Positions 22,128-34,920 of a stretch of 64,000 bases of DNA are shown piece after piece. Below the pieces are notes generated by a model. It was not told the DNA's origin and searched no databases. It saw only the letters and a list, made by a program, of their open reading frames with translations. The translations under genes and the position numbers were made by a program. Each line of letters starts with the position of its first letter. Position 1 is the stretch's first letter. Source of the DNA: Rheum nobile (Eukaryota > Streptophyta > Magnoliopsida > Caryophyllales > Polygonaceae); the NCBI GenBank assembly GCA_027886185.1, contig WOAB01000056.1, positions 15,438,001 through 15,502,000 of the forward strand. Reading direction: 5' to 3'.

Positions 22128-25100
22128 TGTGATACCCCGTAATTCTATAAGGATTATTTTGGGAATTTTTGGAATTTTCCCGAGTACCCGTTGTGTACGT
22201 CGGATTTAATTCAAGTACTTGGAGACATTCTGTAATGTGCTCTGTATCTGTAATATTTTTCTCAGTGAAGAATTATACAGTTAAGGCATGTTGGAAGTCT
22301 ATACTCGTTCATGTACGACTTTTGTTATCGCGAGTTAAGATTAATATCAAATCTCTACCCACTTGGTTATTGCCCAAGAGGTGCAAATGGACTAACCATG
22401 GGTTAATACCCAAGGGCACAATTGGAAAGCTTTTTGGCTCCCAACAACCCTAATCTTTGCCTATAAATAGAGGGCATGGGTGAAGCTAGAAAGGGTGTGA
22501 AAAACGTCATTACGTTGTCCATTTCTCGTCTCTCAAAAACGCTCCGAAAGAAAAACGCTCTCTCTCTCGGAAAGCTCTCGTGGATCGTTGGAGGCTCGTT
22601 TGGTGTCGTTCTCGGTGGCCAAAGGAGACTTGGAAGGCCCTTAGAAGCCAAGCAAGGCGAAAGGCGAACCAAATCGAGCGTCGCGGGTAAGATTTCTCGC
22701 CCGTTTTTAAGTTTCTGTTCAGCGACGGCGACCACCGCCAGGGAAACGGCGACCGCCGCCAGGGAGACGGCGCCCGCCGCCAGGAACGGAGACCGCCGTG
22801 AAGATCCCGGCACCCGCCGTGATGAGAACGGCGACCGCCGTGTTGGGGACGGCGACCGCCGTGAAGATCTTGGTGCCGCCGTGGTGTGTGGCCAGCCACC
22901 GTGGAGGAAGCCGTTGAGCGGCGCCCGCCGTGCTTGAGGCGGCGCCCGCCGTGATGGTGGCGGCGCCCGCCGTATTTAAGGCGGCGCCCGCCGCAATTGT
23001 TTGGTGGCCGGCCGTGAAGGGTTGTTGCCCGGGAGTTGTTGCATTGGCTTCCGAGACCTTCGATCGGGTCTCGTATCCTTCGATTCCTTTCGTCCTTTCG
23101 TGTATTCATACTATTGTTTGTCGAATCTAACCTAGGGTTCCTTTTTGGGTCGACTTGAAGGTGTTTATGCTAGTGGAGCTATACGCGTGTCGAGCCCGGA
23201 ATCCCGTTGTCTCTGCTTTATTCCAGATCTGCGGACTAAGGCAAGTGGCGGTTCGCTCTTGCCCATCGTTCCATATTTACATTAATTATCAGCTGTTTAT
23301 CTGAGTAATTAATTTGGAATGATTACTGTGTTTATCTGGAAATGGTTTTATAAACTGTTTTGGGAACTGTAATAATGACATTATCATATGTTGTATATCT
23401 GTTAGAACAACGCTATCATATGTGATAATTACCGTGATGGTATTGTTGTGAAATTAATCTTAATGCTAGAATAGCATGTGGGCTAATAGGAAAACTAATC
23501 CAAGTAAGGATTAGCTGTTTCTATTATCTCTATGTTTAAGTTAATTGCCTGGATGGCTTTAATGTGAATAATTGCTGTGTTAGACTGTTTAGTTAACACG
23601 AGTGTGCGTAGGAACGCTAATCCAAGTAAGGATTAGTCGTTTCTTTATAATTTAATATTCGTGGGAACGCTAATCCAAGTAAGGATTTGTCGTTTCTTTA
23701 AATCATAATATTCCTCGGATTATTCCGAATAATTTAAGGGTCATGACCTATGCTTCTTATCCACATGTAAGGATCTGAAGTATTTTAAGCGCCTTGCAAG
23801 CGCCATTGGATGAGCTTAATTGCAGTCCTGTGTATTAAGCACTTAGCTAGTGCATTGGGGTGGACGTAACTGTCACCCTGTAAATTAAACTGTAAGCACT
23901 GTGGCAGTGCAATTAGGGTGAACGTAAGGTCACCCGGTGTAATAATAACTTCCGTGTTCTCGGAATAATATTAAAAGCCTCAACAGTGTGTGTGTGTGTG
24001 CGTGTTGTAATTTATTAAGATAAGTGCAGTTAACCACATAATTAAAGTGTAAGCACTGTAATAGTGCAATCAGGGTGAACGTAAGGTCACCCGGTGTAAT
24101 AATAACGCCGTTGTTACTCGGCATAATTATGTTAAGTCCCGCGTGTGGGTTGTGTGTGTTTTAATTTGGGTCGACATGATTGTCACCCTGAGATTTAAGT
24201 TGTGTGCCGCTCTTAATAACATTAACGTGTTTCAGTAATGTGTGTTTTGTAATTAAATAAGATATGTGCCCGAGTGCACATGATTAATAAACCTATGGCG
24301 AGTAGTGCAGCTAAGTATTAGTGCAGCTAGGAAAGCTCGTCTCGACTTTGATCATAGTACGTTCTCTTTCCGATCTGGATTCACTGTATGCGATAAGGTT
24401 GGTCGTGAACTGAAGCATCTCAGTCAACTTTTAAAATCATTGTTGTATGATGCTGTAAACATTCCAGATTTGTCATATTTCCTTAAAGACTCAATCTCTT
24501 GGAGTCTCTTTTCGAGTCGATTTCTGTGAAGATGAAGTCTTCCAGAATCTTCTCTCATGCATACCTCTTATTGTTATTCCGTGAAAGTGTGGGGTTATGT
24601 ATCGTCCCTTCGGTTATTATTCGAGGGACAATGATAGTAAACGGTTACGATCACTCGAACCACTCTGCTTTTTACCCTTGCTAGTCTATTCAAGTAGACT
24701 AACCCACGAACTTTGTTCTCCGCATGTGGGCTGGTGTCATCCGTTCGATTCGGCACATCAGATAGAGTGTAGATGAGAAGACTAGAAGGACTATGGAGTC
24801 GACGGTGGTTTTCCGACGTTTTTAATAATTTCTTTTAATCAGGTTGAGATCCTTGGGCAGGTGATCATTACGATCACAACCCTTTTTGTAATATCTTTTA
24901 AAAGTCTTCCGTTTTACCTTGTTTAAGATTTCCGTTGTAATTTATTTAAACTCTGTGTTTGTCCTATTCGAGATTGGGATGTAATCCTGGGACTCGTTTT
25001 TTATATGAATAAGGTTATCATTTTGTATCATTGTATTTCATGATTTGTATTTAAACGGTAAAGCCTTGGGTGATCTCGGTAAGGAACACTGGGGTCACTG

Positions 25101-25144
25101 GCGGTAATACCTTTCCAAAAGGGTTAAGTTTTGGGGGTGTTACA
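22128..25144 (+). mobile_element. 3' LTR of family A element
   Basis: This 3017-bp LTR is a direct repeat of 16522-19525. Compared with the 5' LTR it lacks a short 9-bp stretch near 22640 and has an extra 21-bp GC-rich dyad unit near 22970. TATAAATA lies at 22462-22469. Confidence 0.92.
22730..23000. repeat. GC-rich dyad cluster, 3' LTR of family A
   Basis: This is the counterpart of 17132-17376, with the same CGGCG-AC/CC-CGCCG dyads plus one extra GGCGGCGCCCGCCG unit. Confidence 0.88.
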
Positions 25145-25149
25145 GCTGT

Positions 25150-25663
25150 AGGTATGTGTCCCTCTGCCTTCGTAAACTTTTGTATTGGCTGCATTGGACC
25201 CCTGAAAACAACATTGCTAGCATTCACCAGTGCATTGCCGATCTCGCCCTCACTCCTAGATACAAGGGTGCTGAATTTGAAACCTGCAAGATGGCTATTA
25301 CCACATTTATCTATTGCATCTGGAGCAGCAGAAATAGTGTCGTCTTCAATGATACTCTGGCATCTGTGAACTCCCTTTTTGACAAAGTTACTGACACAGT
25401 AACTAGGGAAATACTCGCCAAATGGAAGAAGTATGACAGCAAGACGATGCTTTGGCTTAGGCGTCTTCATATCATGTAATCTTGTGATCTTGTGCTTTCG
25501 AGCTTGCTCGATTAGCTCATTTTGGTATGATTCTCTATTTGGGTGTTTTTCCTTATAACTATAACCACTGCGGAATATAGTGTTTTTGTAATTATGCTGC
25601 ATTAGCAGGTTGTATCTCCTTCTCTGATCTTTATATATGATTTACATTTTTCAAAAAAAAAAA
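25150..25663 (+). pseudogene. LINE 3' end (continuation of 15772-16521)
   Basis: The frame continues in phase across the family A insertion: after the GCTGT duplication it reads LCLRKLLYWLHW, typical of the region after the zf-RVT zinc-binding motif. It then runs to WLRRLHIM and a stop at about 25480. A 3' UTR follows and ends in an 11-base A tail (25653-25663), which marks the LINE 3' end. No clear LINE target duplication was found. Confidence 0.85.
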
Positions 25664-27094
25664 CTATTGGATCAAAAGAGATGAAAAGTTAAGCTTACAG
25701 GACATGGACAATTTTATTAATCAAATAATTTATTCAATTAAGTTTATAATTTAAAAACATGTATGAGTTTGTTGTTTTAGAGAAATAAAAATCAGCATTA
25801 TGATATTTAGTGATATTATACTTTATAAATTGGTAACATATATAAGTTGCTCTCCTTTATAAAAATATGTGCATAGAATTATCGTCGAATAAAAATAAAT
25901 AAATGGTGGCTCGCTAGCTGCCTTCCATAGGTTTACATCTATCATAGCTCAAACTCCCCATCTTTATAAATTTTTTTGGTTATTGATTAATTGAATCAAA
26001 ACTCCACATGTATTTAGGAAACAATCATTAAAATCCACGGTGGAATTAAGCATTTAAGATAAAAAATTTGTTTCACTTGTCAACTGGTTCGGGTAGTAAA
26101 AATTTAAGGGTTTATTGGGTCGGGTCGTAACGGGTTTGGTTCGGATTGGGTGATCTAACGTGTCAAAAGTACTTGTTTTTTATGATTTTTATAATACTTT
26201 ATAATTATATAAATAAGAAAAGAAATTAATATTATTTAATTATTTAATAAAATATATTGTAATATTCAATACAAATGAGATAATACATATAACATAATGG
26301 ATATGTCGGATTCGGTTTCAAGTTCGGGTCGGATTCGGGTCCTTCTTGACCCATTAATTTTCTGGTCGGGACTCAATCCTAAACCTGTCGGGCGAGTCAA
26401 GTCGGGTCAAGATTTTACAAGTATATATATGCGCACTAGTTCTTTTAAATGTTCTTGACAAAATTATTTGTTCTTCTATTCTTAAATTGAAACAAACTTC
26501 ACAAATCACAATAGATTTTTTTAATGGAAATCACAATAGAGTTAAGTAAGAAAAATGGAAAAAATAAAATAAAAACATTCACAATATGATTTAGCATGTG
26601 ATATTTTATATGATAGAAAATATATTGTTTAAGAAAAGCAACCCAACTAAATTTAGGAATTTATATCAATATAAATATTTAAATAATGCAAAGGTTAAAA
26701 AGGGAAAATCATAATTCAAACGTGATAATTATTCTATATAAGATCTCTAAAAATTACAATAACAAAGCAGAACAGATTTCTTCCCAGTTTTAAGGTAAAC
26801 TTGAAACAAATCTTAATAAAAAGAAAATATGAAATAAGGATTACATACATTTAATTTTTAAAATAAAATATAAATAACGTGGCATATGTGGTGCAACTTC
26901 GGAGGGAAGTGTGGCGTTAGGAAGTTCTCATTATTTGAGGGTGGAGGTTCGCGCTGCACTTTTTATGTCACGTACCTTATTTTGTGCTCAATCTAGTGGC
27001 GTCCAAAAAATGAATTTTTTTTTTCTTGTGTGTCACTAGGTTGAGTATAAGATCCATTTTTATTTATGAATTGTCATACCCTAAACTAGAGGCT
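25664..27094. other. Intergenic AT-rich DNA with one small repeat
   Basis: No gene was seen. The segment about 26085-26420 has GGGTCGGGTC-type ends around an AT-rich core and is related to 31595-32005. It is probably one copy of a small non-autonomous element. Confidence 0.55.
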
Positions 27095-28799
27095 AGAGCT
27101 GGACAAAATTCAACTTGAACCGGACCGGGTTAAACCCTGAACCGAACTGACGGTTCAAGGTCCCGGCCGGTTCAGGTTCCGGTTCAAGGCTTGGTTGAAC
27201 CGGCAGTTCAAGCGGCAGTTCATGAACAGGTTTACCAACCCGGTTTATGAACCGACAGTTCAATCGCAAAAAAAAATAAAAAAAATCTATTAAAACCCTA
27301 AACCCCCCTAAAACTATAAACCCTAAAATTATAAACCCTAAAGTTTTACATCCTACATTAGTAACATTACCCTTTAAATCATAAAAAATCTACAAAAATC
27401 ATAAACACATTCAAAAAATTAAATATAAAAAAAAACCTAAACCATAAAGCATATTCTACAAAACCTTAAAATACAAACTCTTAACCCTAAAACTATAAAC
27501 TCTAACCTAAATCATATAATTTTACATTACCCTTTAAATCTTAAAAAGCTACGAAAATCATAAACACATTAAAAAATGCTCAAATAATTAAATATAAAAA
27601 AACCTAAACCATAAATCATATTCTACAAAACCTTAAAATACAAACCATTAACCCTAAAACTATAAACTCTAACCTAAATCATATAATGTTACATTACCCT
27701 TTAAATCTTAAAATAGCTACAAAAATCATAAACACGTTAAAAAACGTTCAAATAATTAAATATAAAAAAACCTAAACGATAAACTATATAAAACCTTAAA
27801 ATACAAACTCTTAACCCTAAAACTATAAGCCCTAACCTAAATCATATAATGTTACATTACCCTTTAAATCTTAAAAAAACTACAAAAATCATCAAAACAT
27901 TAAAAAATGTTCAAATAATTAAATATAAAAAAAACTAACCATAAACTGTACAAAACCTTAAAATACAAACCCTTAATCCTAAACAATAAACCTTAACCTA
28001 GAGTCCTAAATCCTACATTACCCTTTAAAGCTTAACAAAAAACTACAAAAATCTTAAACACATTAAAAAACGTTCAAATAATTAAATATAAAAAACCTAA
28101 CCATAAACTCTACAAAACCTTAAAATACAAACCCTTAACCCTAAACTATAAACCCTAACCTAGAGTCTTAGATCCTACATTACCCTTTAAATCTTAAAAA
28201 AGCTACAAAAATCGTAAACACATTAAAAAACGTTCAAATAAATAAATACAAAAAAAACTAACCATAAACTCTACAAAACCTTAAAATACAAACCTTTAAC
28301 CCTAAACTATAAACCCTAACATAGAGTCCTATATTCTACATTACCCTTTAAATCTTAAAAAAGCTACAAAAATCATAAACACATTAAAAACGTTCAAATA
28401 ATTAAATATAAAAAAAACTCACCATAAACTGTACAAAACCTTAAAATTCAAACCCTTAACCCTAAACTATAAACCCTAACCTAGAGTCCTAAATCCTGCA
28501 ATACCCTTTAAATCTTAAAAAAGCTACAAAAATCATAAACACATTAAAAAATGTTCAAATAATTAAATATAAAAAAACTCACCATAAACTGTACAAAACC
28601 TTAAAATTCAAACCCTTAACCCTAAACTATAAACCCTAACCTAGAGTTCTAAATCCTGCAATACCTTTTAAATCTTAAAAAAAACTACAAAAACCGTAAA
28701 CAAATAAAAAAAATTATTTTTTTTGAACCGGGTTTCAAACCGGCGGGAAACCGCCCGAACCTGAACTAGACCGATCGGCCGTACTTCCTACCGAGTCAC
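27095..28799. repeat. Tandem repeat of about 160 bp with CCCTAA-like words
   Basis: Nine copies are marked by the anchor CCCTTTAAA at 27370, 27530, 27697, 27860, 28021, 28183, 28344, 28504 and about 28664, a period of 160-167 bp. Most units contain CCCTTAACCCTAAACTATAAACCCTAACC-like text, shorter and less regular than a true CCCTAAA telomere array. GC-rich flanks with GAACCGG words lie at 27110-27265 and 28724-28790, so the array may be the core of a non-autonomous transposon. Confidence 0.8.
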
Positions 28800-30467
28800 C
28801 TATGCTTTGTAGAAGCAAGAGAGGGAGTATTGAAAAGTCTTTCGGTCTAGATTTTCAAATTTATTTGGTTGAAGGATCTAGAGATGAAGTTGGGTTCCAA
28901 TACTCATATTGTTATCATATTGATGATGATCCTAGTACTTTTGGTGAGGCAATGAGGTCTCAAGATGTTGCTTTCTGGAAAGAAGCAATAAATGATAAGA
29001 TGGATTCTATCATGGGAAATAATACATGAGTCTTATCGGATCTCCCACCGGGTTGCAAGCCTTTGGGCTGTAAGTGGATCTTCAAGAAGAAGATGAAAGT
29101 CGATGGTACTATCGATAAGTTCAAGGCCGATTGGTTATCCAAGGCTTTAGACAAAGGGAAGGTATTGATTATTTCGATACCTATGCTTCGGTTGCTCGAA
29201 TCTCCACCGTTAGGTTGTTGATTGCCTTGGAGAGTATTAACAATCTTATGATTCACCAAATGGATGTCAAAATGGCATTTTTTAATGGTGATTTAGAGGA
29301 GAAGGTGTACATGAAGCAACCTGAAGGGTTCGTTATGCTCGGTAATGAGCATAAGGTGTGTAAGTTGGTAAAGTCATTGTATGGGCTAAAGCAAACACCT
29401 AAGCAGTGGCATCAAAAGTTTGATGAGGTTGTCTTGTCGAGCGGATTCAAGTTAAATAAGTCGGACAAGTGTGTATACAACAAATTTGATAAATCCTGCA
29501 ATGGAGTAATCATTTGCTTGTATATTGATGACATGTTGATCTTTGGTATGGACCAAAAACAAGTAGACCTTAAAAAGGCCTTTTTGTCATCAAGTTTTGC
29601 CATGAAGGACATGGGGGAGGCGGGTGTGATCCTCGGTATTAGAATCAAACGTGAGAATAAGGGACTATCTTTGTCACAATCTCATTACATTGAGAAAGTG
29701 CTTAAGAAGTTCAATTGTGAGACTTGTTCTTCGGTGAGCACTCCCATGGATCCGAGTGTGAAGCTTATGCCTAATACGGGTAAAGCGGTATCACAACTCG
29801 AGTACTCACAAGTGATTGGTTGCTTAATGTATGCCATGATGAGCACAAGGCCGGATATTGCTTATGCGGTAGGAAGGTTGAGTAGATACACTAGTAATCC
29901 TAGTACTCACATTGGCAAGCAATAAGGCGGGTACTCAAATACTTAAAGGGAACCATGAATTATGGTTTGTCATATGTCGGATTTCCTTCGATTCTAGAAG
30001 GGTATTCAGATGCGAGTTGGATCACTAACGTGGAAGATCATTCTTCTACTAGTGGTTGGGTATTCTTGCTTGGGGGAGGTGCCATTTCATGGGCTTCTAA
30101 GAAGCAAACTTACATTACAAGTTCGACTATGGAATCGGAATTCGTAGCATTGGCCGCTGCTGGTAGAGAGGCGGAATGGCTAAGGAACTTAGTCTATGAG
30201 ATTCCTTTGTGGCCGAAACTTATGTCACTCATATCTATCCTTTGTGATAGTCAAACTACTTTGGCTAAGGCTTATAGTCAAGTGTATAATGGTAAGTCGC
30301 GACACCTGGGCGTTAGACATAGCGTGGTGCATGTGTTGATCACTAAAGGGGTGATCACTATTGAGTTTGTTCGGTCTCAATAAAATTTGGCGGACCACTT
30401 GACAAAGGGGTTAGCCAGGGACTTGGTGATCAAGTCGTCTATCAGGATGGGTTTAAAGTCCGTTTGA
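28800..30467 (+). pseudogene. Ty1/copia reverse transcriptase and RNase H, decayed
   Basis: This is the 3' half of a copia pol gene. The reverse transcriptase has WKEAINDKMDSI, CKWIFKKKMKVDGTI, HQMDVKMAFFNGDLEEKVYM, SLYGLKQTPKQWH and the catalytic YIDDMLIF. RNase H follows with EGYSDASW, SSTSGWVFLLGGGAISWASK and SSTMESEFVALA, and the end reads NLADHLTKGLARDL. Lesions seen: a TGA where Trp is usual near 29027, a frameshift near 29128, another near 29915 and a TAA where Gln is usual at 30381. Integrase, protease and gag are absent at the left, so the element is 5'-truncated or cut by the repeat block. The lineage was not assigned. Confidence 0.9.
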
Positions 30468-30995
30468 AATCTCTAATGGTAGGATATCCAATTCCCTTCT
30501 AATATGACGTTAGAGGCTGAATTCAATGTGGAAAACCTACATTTAGAGTTTGGAGCACATGTTCAATATCATCCCAAGGTATGTGCTCGGACCTGCAAGA
30601 AATTTAGGTTAAAGTTTATCTTCTTAATGAATCTTTTGAAAAATTGCATTTGCAGGTGCATGATTGAAAAGAGTCCACCTATACGAGTGTGAAGTGGTGC
30701 CGCTTCGACTAGCCCGGGCTTGGCTTTGTATACGCTCATGAATGGATAAGGACACATGGCTATAATAGTGTCAAGTTAGCACTTAGGAGTAGTGTAGAAA
30801 CTTGTGTGTTGTATCTTCAAGTATTCAGATGAGTTGAAGGGTTCAATCCATAGGACACTCTGATTCTCGATTATTTGAAATGTGTACTACACTAATGTGG
30901 AAATTCAATCCTAAGGACATTTTCATTTATGCATAAGTTTGTGTTTGATGTATGTTTTTAAGTGAATCAAGGATTACACTAAAATGGGGGAGGAA
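30468..30995 (+). other. Copia 3' noncoding region and polypurine tract
   Basis: The stretch from the end of RNase H to the LTR codes for nothing recognisable. It closes with the purine-rich AAAATGGGGGAGGA (about 30981-30994). Confidence 0.7.
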
Positions 30996-31555
30996 TGTTG
31001 GTGATTTTAGTGTCATCGGCCATTTGGTATAGTCGGGGTTCGCTCAAGACTTATGGAGTTCGTTCGGCGCATAATGAGTTTTGGCGGTGCGGAGTGCACA
31101 CTCGTGTGCGTGGATTCGGACTCGGGGTGACGGAACGTGTTGGGATTCGAGAGGCGGACACCGAGAAGTCATAAATATAAGGGTAGGGTATGGTTGAGTA
31201 GTTTGGTGGTTTTTTAACCGTTTTTCAACCGCCCAAGCGCCATGCAACTTCCTAACCACCATGTAACCGCCTAACTACTTATGCCCTATATAAGGGTGAG
31301 GTTGGGGCAAGTCTTGGGATATACAAAAAGAGAACGATCTCTTGTATCGAACAAACACCGAAAACACCAAGTGCTCTCTATTAATATTGCCTTGTTCAAT
31401 AGAGGTTTGATTGTCTTATCCCGAATCGAATTTCGTGCAACCCTAAGGCTACAAGAGTAAGGGTCGAAATATTGGTTTTGGAAAGTGCGTTGGCACGATT
31501 CAATCTATATCCAAGTCGAACCGAAGTTTGATCAACGTTACACCCTTATACAACA
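30996..31555 (+). mobile_element. 3' LTR of decayed copia element
   Basis: This 560-bp LTR starts TGTTGG and ends ACAACA, directly after a polypurine tract. A TATATAA-like box lies near 31291. The next five bases, ATCTC (31556-31560), should be the target duplication; its partner is lost with the missing 5' half. Confidence 0.75.
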
Positions 31556-31594
31556 ATCTCATGGGTGACTTGTGTAAATTCATGGGTGACTTGT

Positions 31595-32005
31595 AGACCT
31601 GTTAATTGAGTCGAATGGGTCAAATTCGGATCGGATCATACCAGATTCTATTCAAATAGGTTTGGTTTTTTGGTTGATCGAGTCAGAACGTAACGAGTTT
31701 GGGTCGACTCAACGGGTCAAGTGCCCGTTTTTTATGATTATTATAATATTTTTAAAATTTTATGAATAACTAATAATAAAATTATTAATATTATTTAATT
31801 ATATAATAAAGTATATTAAAATATTTAATATAAATGAAATAAAATATATGAAATAAATGGGTTCATCGAGCTCGGATTCACACTAGGGTTCAAGTCTTTC
31901 GGATTCGAGTTAGGGTCGAGTTCGGATCATTTTTAACCCAGTGACTTTCGGATCGCGTCTCGACCCTAAACATTCGGCTCAGATTTTCGAAACATATCAG
32001 TTTTT
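31595..32005. repeat. Small element related to 26085-26420
   Basis: GC-rich words such as GGGTC, GGATCGGATC and GAGTTCGGATC flank an AT-rich core with TTAATATTATTTAATTA. The same layout occurs in direct orientation at 26085-26420. Termini were not resolved. Confidence 0.55.
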
Positions 32006-32198
32006 TACTCTAGTAACTTGTGTAATTTCTTCATTAATATATATCGCGTGTAATTTTTTTATGATACATATATTGGAAATTAAATAAGCATAAATAGAAA
32101 TATAAGTAGTTATGTTAAATTAAAACCCAATTCATGGGTGACATATAATTTCTTCATTTATGTGTGTTTCTTATAACTAACCCTTTTTTCAATTACAA

Positions 32199-32235
32199 CT
32201 AGAATATATGCATGTGCTACGCACGGGTTTTTTTT
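32199..32235 (-). mobile_element. Helitron-like 3' terminus
   Basis: On the minus strand a hairpin with stem GTGC/GCAC around GTA is followed by about 11 bases, then CTAG and a flanking T. This is the expected Helitron 3' end. The TC 5' end was not located. Confidence 0.5.
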
Positions 32236-34888
32236 ACATTTTTTCTGACATTTATATTTAACTAAATAAATAAATTTTATTATTTGTTGTGTATATGTTA
32301 TGAATGTGATATGGTTATCCCAACCACCATTACTTTCAAAAAAAAATCTGTTAAAAGTTGAATAAAACTGGCCGATTTTAATACTATAGTTAAACATTGT
32401 TATGACTTTCCATAATACAATACACTTTTCTTATCTTATATTTGTTTTGATATCAATAATTAAAAAGAATTTTATTATAAAACAGTTTTATCAATTTTGA
32501 ACTAAAATATTTATATTTAATTCTATTTAGTATTCACCATTTTTGCGATTTTGTAGGTTTCTAGCTAATCTTAAATCAATTGATTTACCTCTTTTCATTT
32601 TTTATTAAATTTATTTTTTGTTCTTTTAAACAATCAAGTAATCAATTGCAAAATATTTGAATATACAATTGTTAATATATCACTATATATTCTACGATAA
32701 TTACACTCTATTATTTTTCAATACTAATTTGTTATCTTGTCATCTTTTGATCAATTACCCATTAAGCTCATACTATGTCATATTTTATTCAAATATAATA
32801 AAAATTACAGGAAAATCCATGGTTTTACTTGGAAATTAGACTAAAACTTTATTAGGCAATCAACTGAATATGTAGCATACTTTTGCATTGCAAGACGCAA
32901 TTAGCTATCATGCTTATAAGAACAATTGTCATCTTAACAAAGAAATTAAATCCTAGAGAAATAAACCCCAACTGCCAACTTAACAAATGATATATCATAA
33001 ATTGATGAATGTCCATACGTACGTATGGTCCATATCTATATTTTAAAAGAAAACAGCTCAAGCATTACAGACTAAAAATAGTTTTAAATTTCAATCCATG
33101 CATTCTTGAAAATATAAGTATGTTTAGGTTTTTTTTGTTCACAATATATAAGTATATAGGTGCATTACTATTTATAATACGGTTTGTTTAATGTGTCTCC
33201 ATGGGCACATGTTAAGAGCCTAAATTTTGAATTTTTTTCCAAAATATTTCCTAAAGTAGAAGGGGTGAACCCTTGAGAAAAAATATAATTATCGGCTAAA
33301 AGGAATTGTTACTAAACATGAGATTTTTATTGTGTGCCCATGGGCACATATTAGAAAAATCCTTTATAACTATTCAAATTTAAAATTTGTGATCATTCCG
33401 TTCTTGGATATGAATGAATGAACAACTCCATATTAACTTGATGTGTGATCATTCTGCTATTGAATAGGATTTTCTAAGTAGATGCATTTTACTATTGTTT
33501 AACTTAGGACTCAAAACGCATGCTCCTAACTATTAAACCCTTATCAAAGAATGATATTCTCATTACATATATAAAACCACAAAATTAAAAAGCTAAGATT
33601 ATATCAATTACATTCATATTCACTACGTAAAATGAACCGATGAAAAATGTCAAACTTCAATATAATAACATATAAAGATTGAAACAAAACCTAATATTCG
33701 CATGGCAAATGATCTTCTCATTACATCTTTTAAACCATCCCATTTAGAAAATCATTAACATGACATCAAATTGCACAATAACAAAAATTAGCATAATATC
33801 TCACAAATTCAAAAATATAAAGATACAAAAATTGCAAGAAACATAGATTATGCGAAGTAATCATAGAATTTTTAGAAAAAAATCTATAATAATAAAATAT
33901 GGGTGAGATGATTTTTGTTTGAGAAGCTATATAGCATTTTCTTTTCTGTTTATATACCTTCAGTGTTCCAATAGAATGCAGATCTCTCAAATGATCCAAA
34001 CAATGAGTCCATCTTCATATTCATGATAAAGAGAGAACGTAAAAGGAAGGCATAAAATAGTGATTATTTGTCTACAAATATAGAAGAAAGAATTGCATAT
34101 TAAAATTATGGGTAGAGCGTAGATAGTGTAATGGGAAGACATTATTTACACTCCTTTCTCTTTTCAATCAAGAGGATTTATAAAACGATATGAAGCTTGA
34201 ATTGTAAATAAGAAAATTTGTTATGTGTGAGTTGTAATCGATTTTCTCAAAAAATAGACCATACATGGATGTAACCGATGTATATACTTTATTGCAATAA
34301 TATTCTCAAGCAAAAAAATATTTAACTTAATGATGGATTATTTTCTAGGTTGTAACATATATGCATTTATGTAGAAGATATTAAACGTTGTAACTGATGC
34401 TTTTGAACCATTCACGTTTATTTGATGTCATGATAAACTTCTATTGGTTGGAGTTCTTTTGAATTAATTGCAAATTACGTTTTAGGTCAAATAGTTGTCT
34501 TTTCATTTACAACTTTTCTTATATAGAGGCTTGTTGGTGCAATTATTTGAGAGAAAGTTTGATCAATCCTATCGTGATATAATAATAATGTTAATTTACA
34601 TTTTAAATGTTAAATTTTTACCATTTTAACTGTACAATCTAGTGAATGTGATTGCCAAAATATAGAGTACTACATGATATAAGAAATATATAAAAGATAC
34701 GATGTAATAATCATCTATATTTTATTTTCAAAAGACTTTATATTATATTATATAATATAAATAAGATGCTTATAAATGTTTACAGATGATAAATGTTTAT
34801 AAAGGTAATACAATAATAATTATAATATAGATATAGAATATGTATTTTTTTCTAATTCTAAGCTTGTATGCATTGATTGTCATAAAAA
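32236..34888. other. AT-rich DNA between two Helitron-like ends
   Basis: No gene was recognised; short frames at 32158-33999 have no domains. It contains the small repeat at 33190-33360 and may include the body of a Helitron whose 3' end is at 32199. Confidence 0.5.
33190..33360. repeat. MITE-like repeat with TGTGCCCATGGGCACA ends
   Basis: Both ends carry a near-palindrome around CCATGGGCACA (33200-33211 and 33336-33349). The interior matches the block at about 11230-11390 in the BAS promoter, including the AAAATATTTC and GGCTAAAA words, so these are two copies of one family. Confidence 0.6.
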
Positions 34889-34920
34889 CTAGAAATCGAA
34901 GCTCGTGCTTCGCACGAGCC
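34889..34920 (-). mobile_element. Second Helitron-like 3' terminus
   Basis: On the minus strand a perfect 8-bp stem, GCTCGTGC/GCACGAGC with a 3-base loop (34901-34919), is followed by 8 bases, CTAG and a flanking T. It has the same orientation as the end at 32199. Confidence 0.6.

Larger units (their letters stand above)
16517..25149 (+). mobile_element. Complete family A Gypsy element, gag only
   Basis: The element runs 16522-25144 with direct target duplications GCTGT at 16517-16521 and 25145-25149. Its LTRs are 3004 and 3017 bp and its internal region is 2602 bp. It has an initiator-Met primer site, one gag gene and a polypurine tract but no protease, reverse transcriptase, RNase H or integrase, so it resembles the non-autonomous TR-GAG type. 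Long LTRs, this primer site and the gag style suggest the Del/Tekay chromovirus branch, which is an inference. Over the first 190 bp I counted about 6 LTR differences, so it is not brand new. Confidence 0.92.

Noticed and set aside
25051..25602. 183-residue minus-strand frame
   Set aside because: It is the antisense of the family A LTR end and the LINE tail, which explain the sequence on the plus strand.
27295..28705. Interstitial telomere
   Set aside because: CCCTAA words are sparse and degenerate within a 160-bp unit, with no uniform CCCTAAA run.
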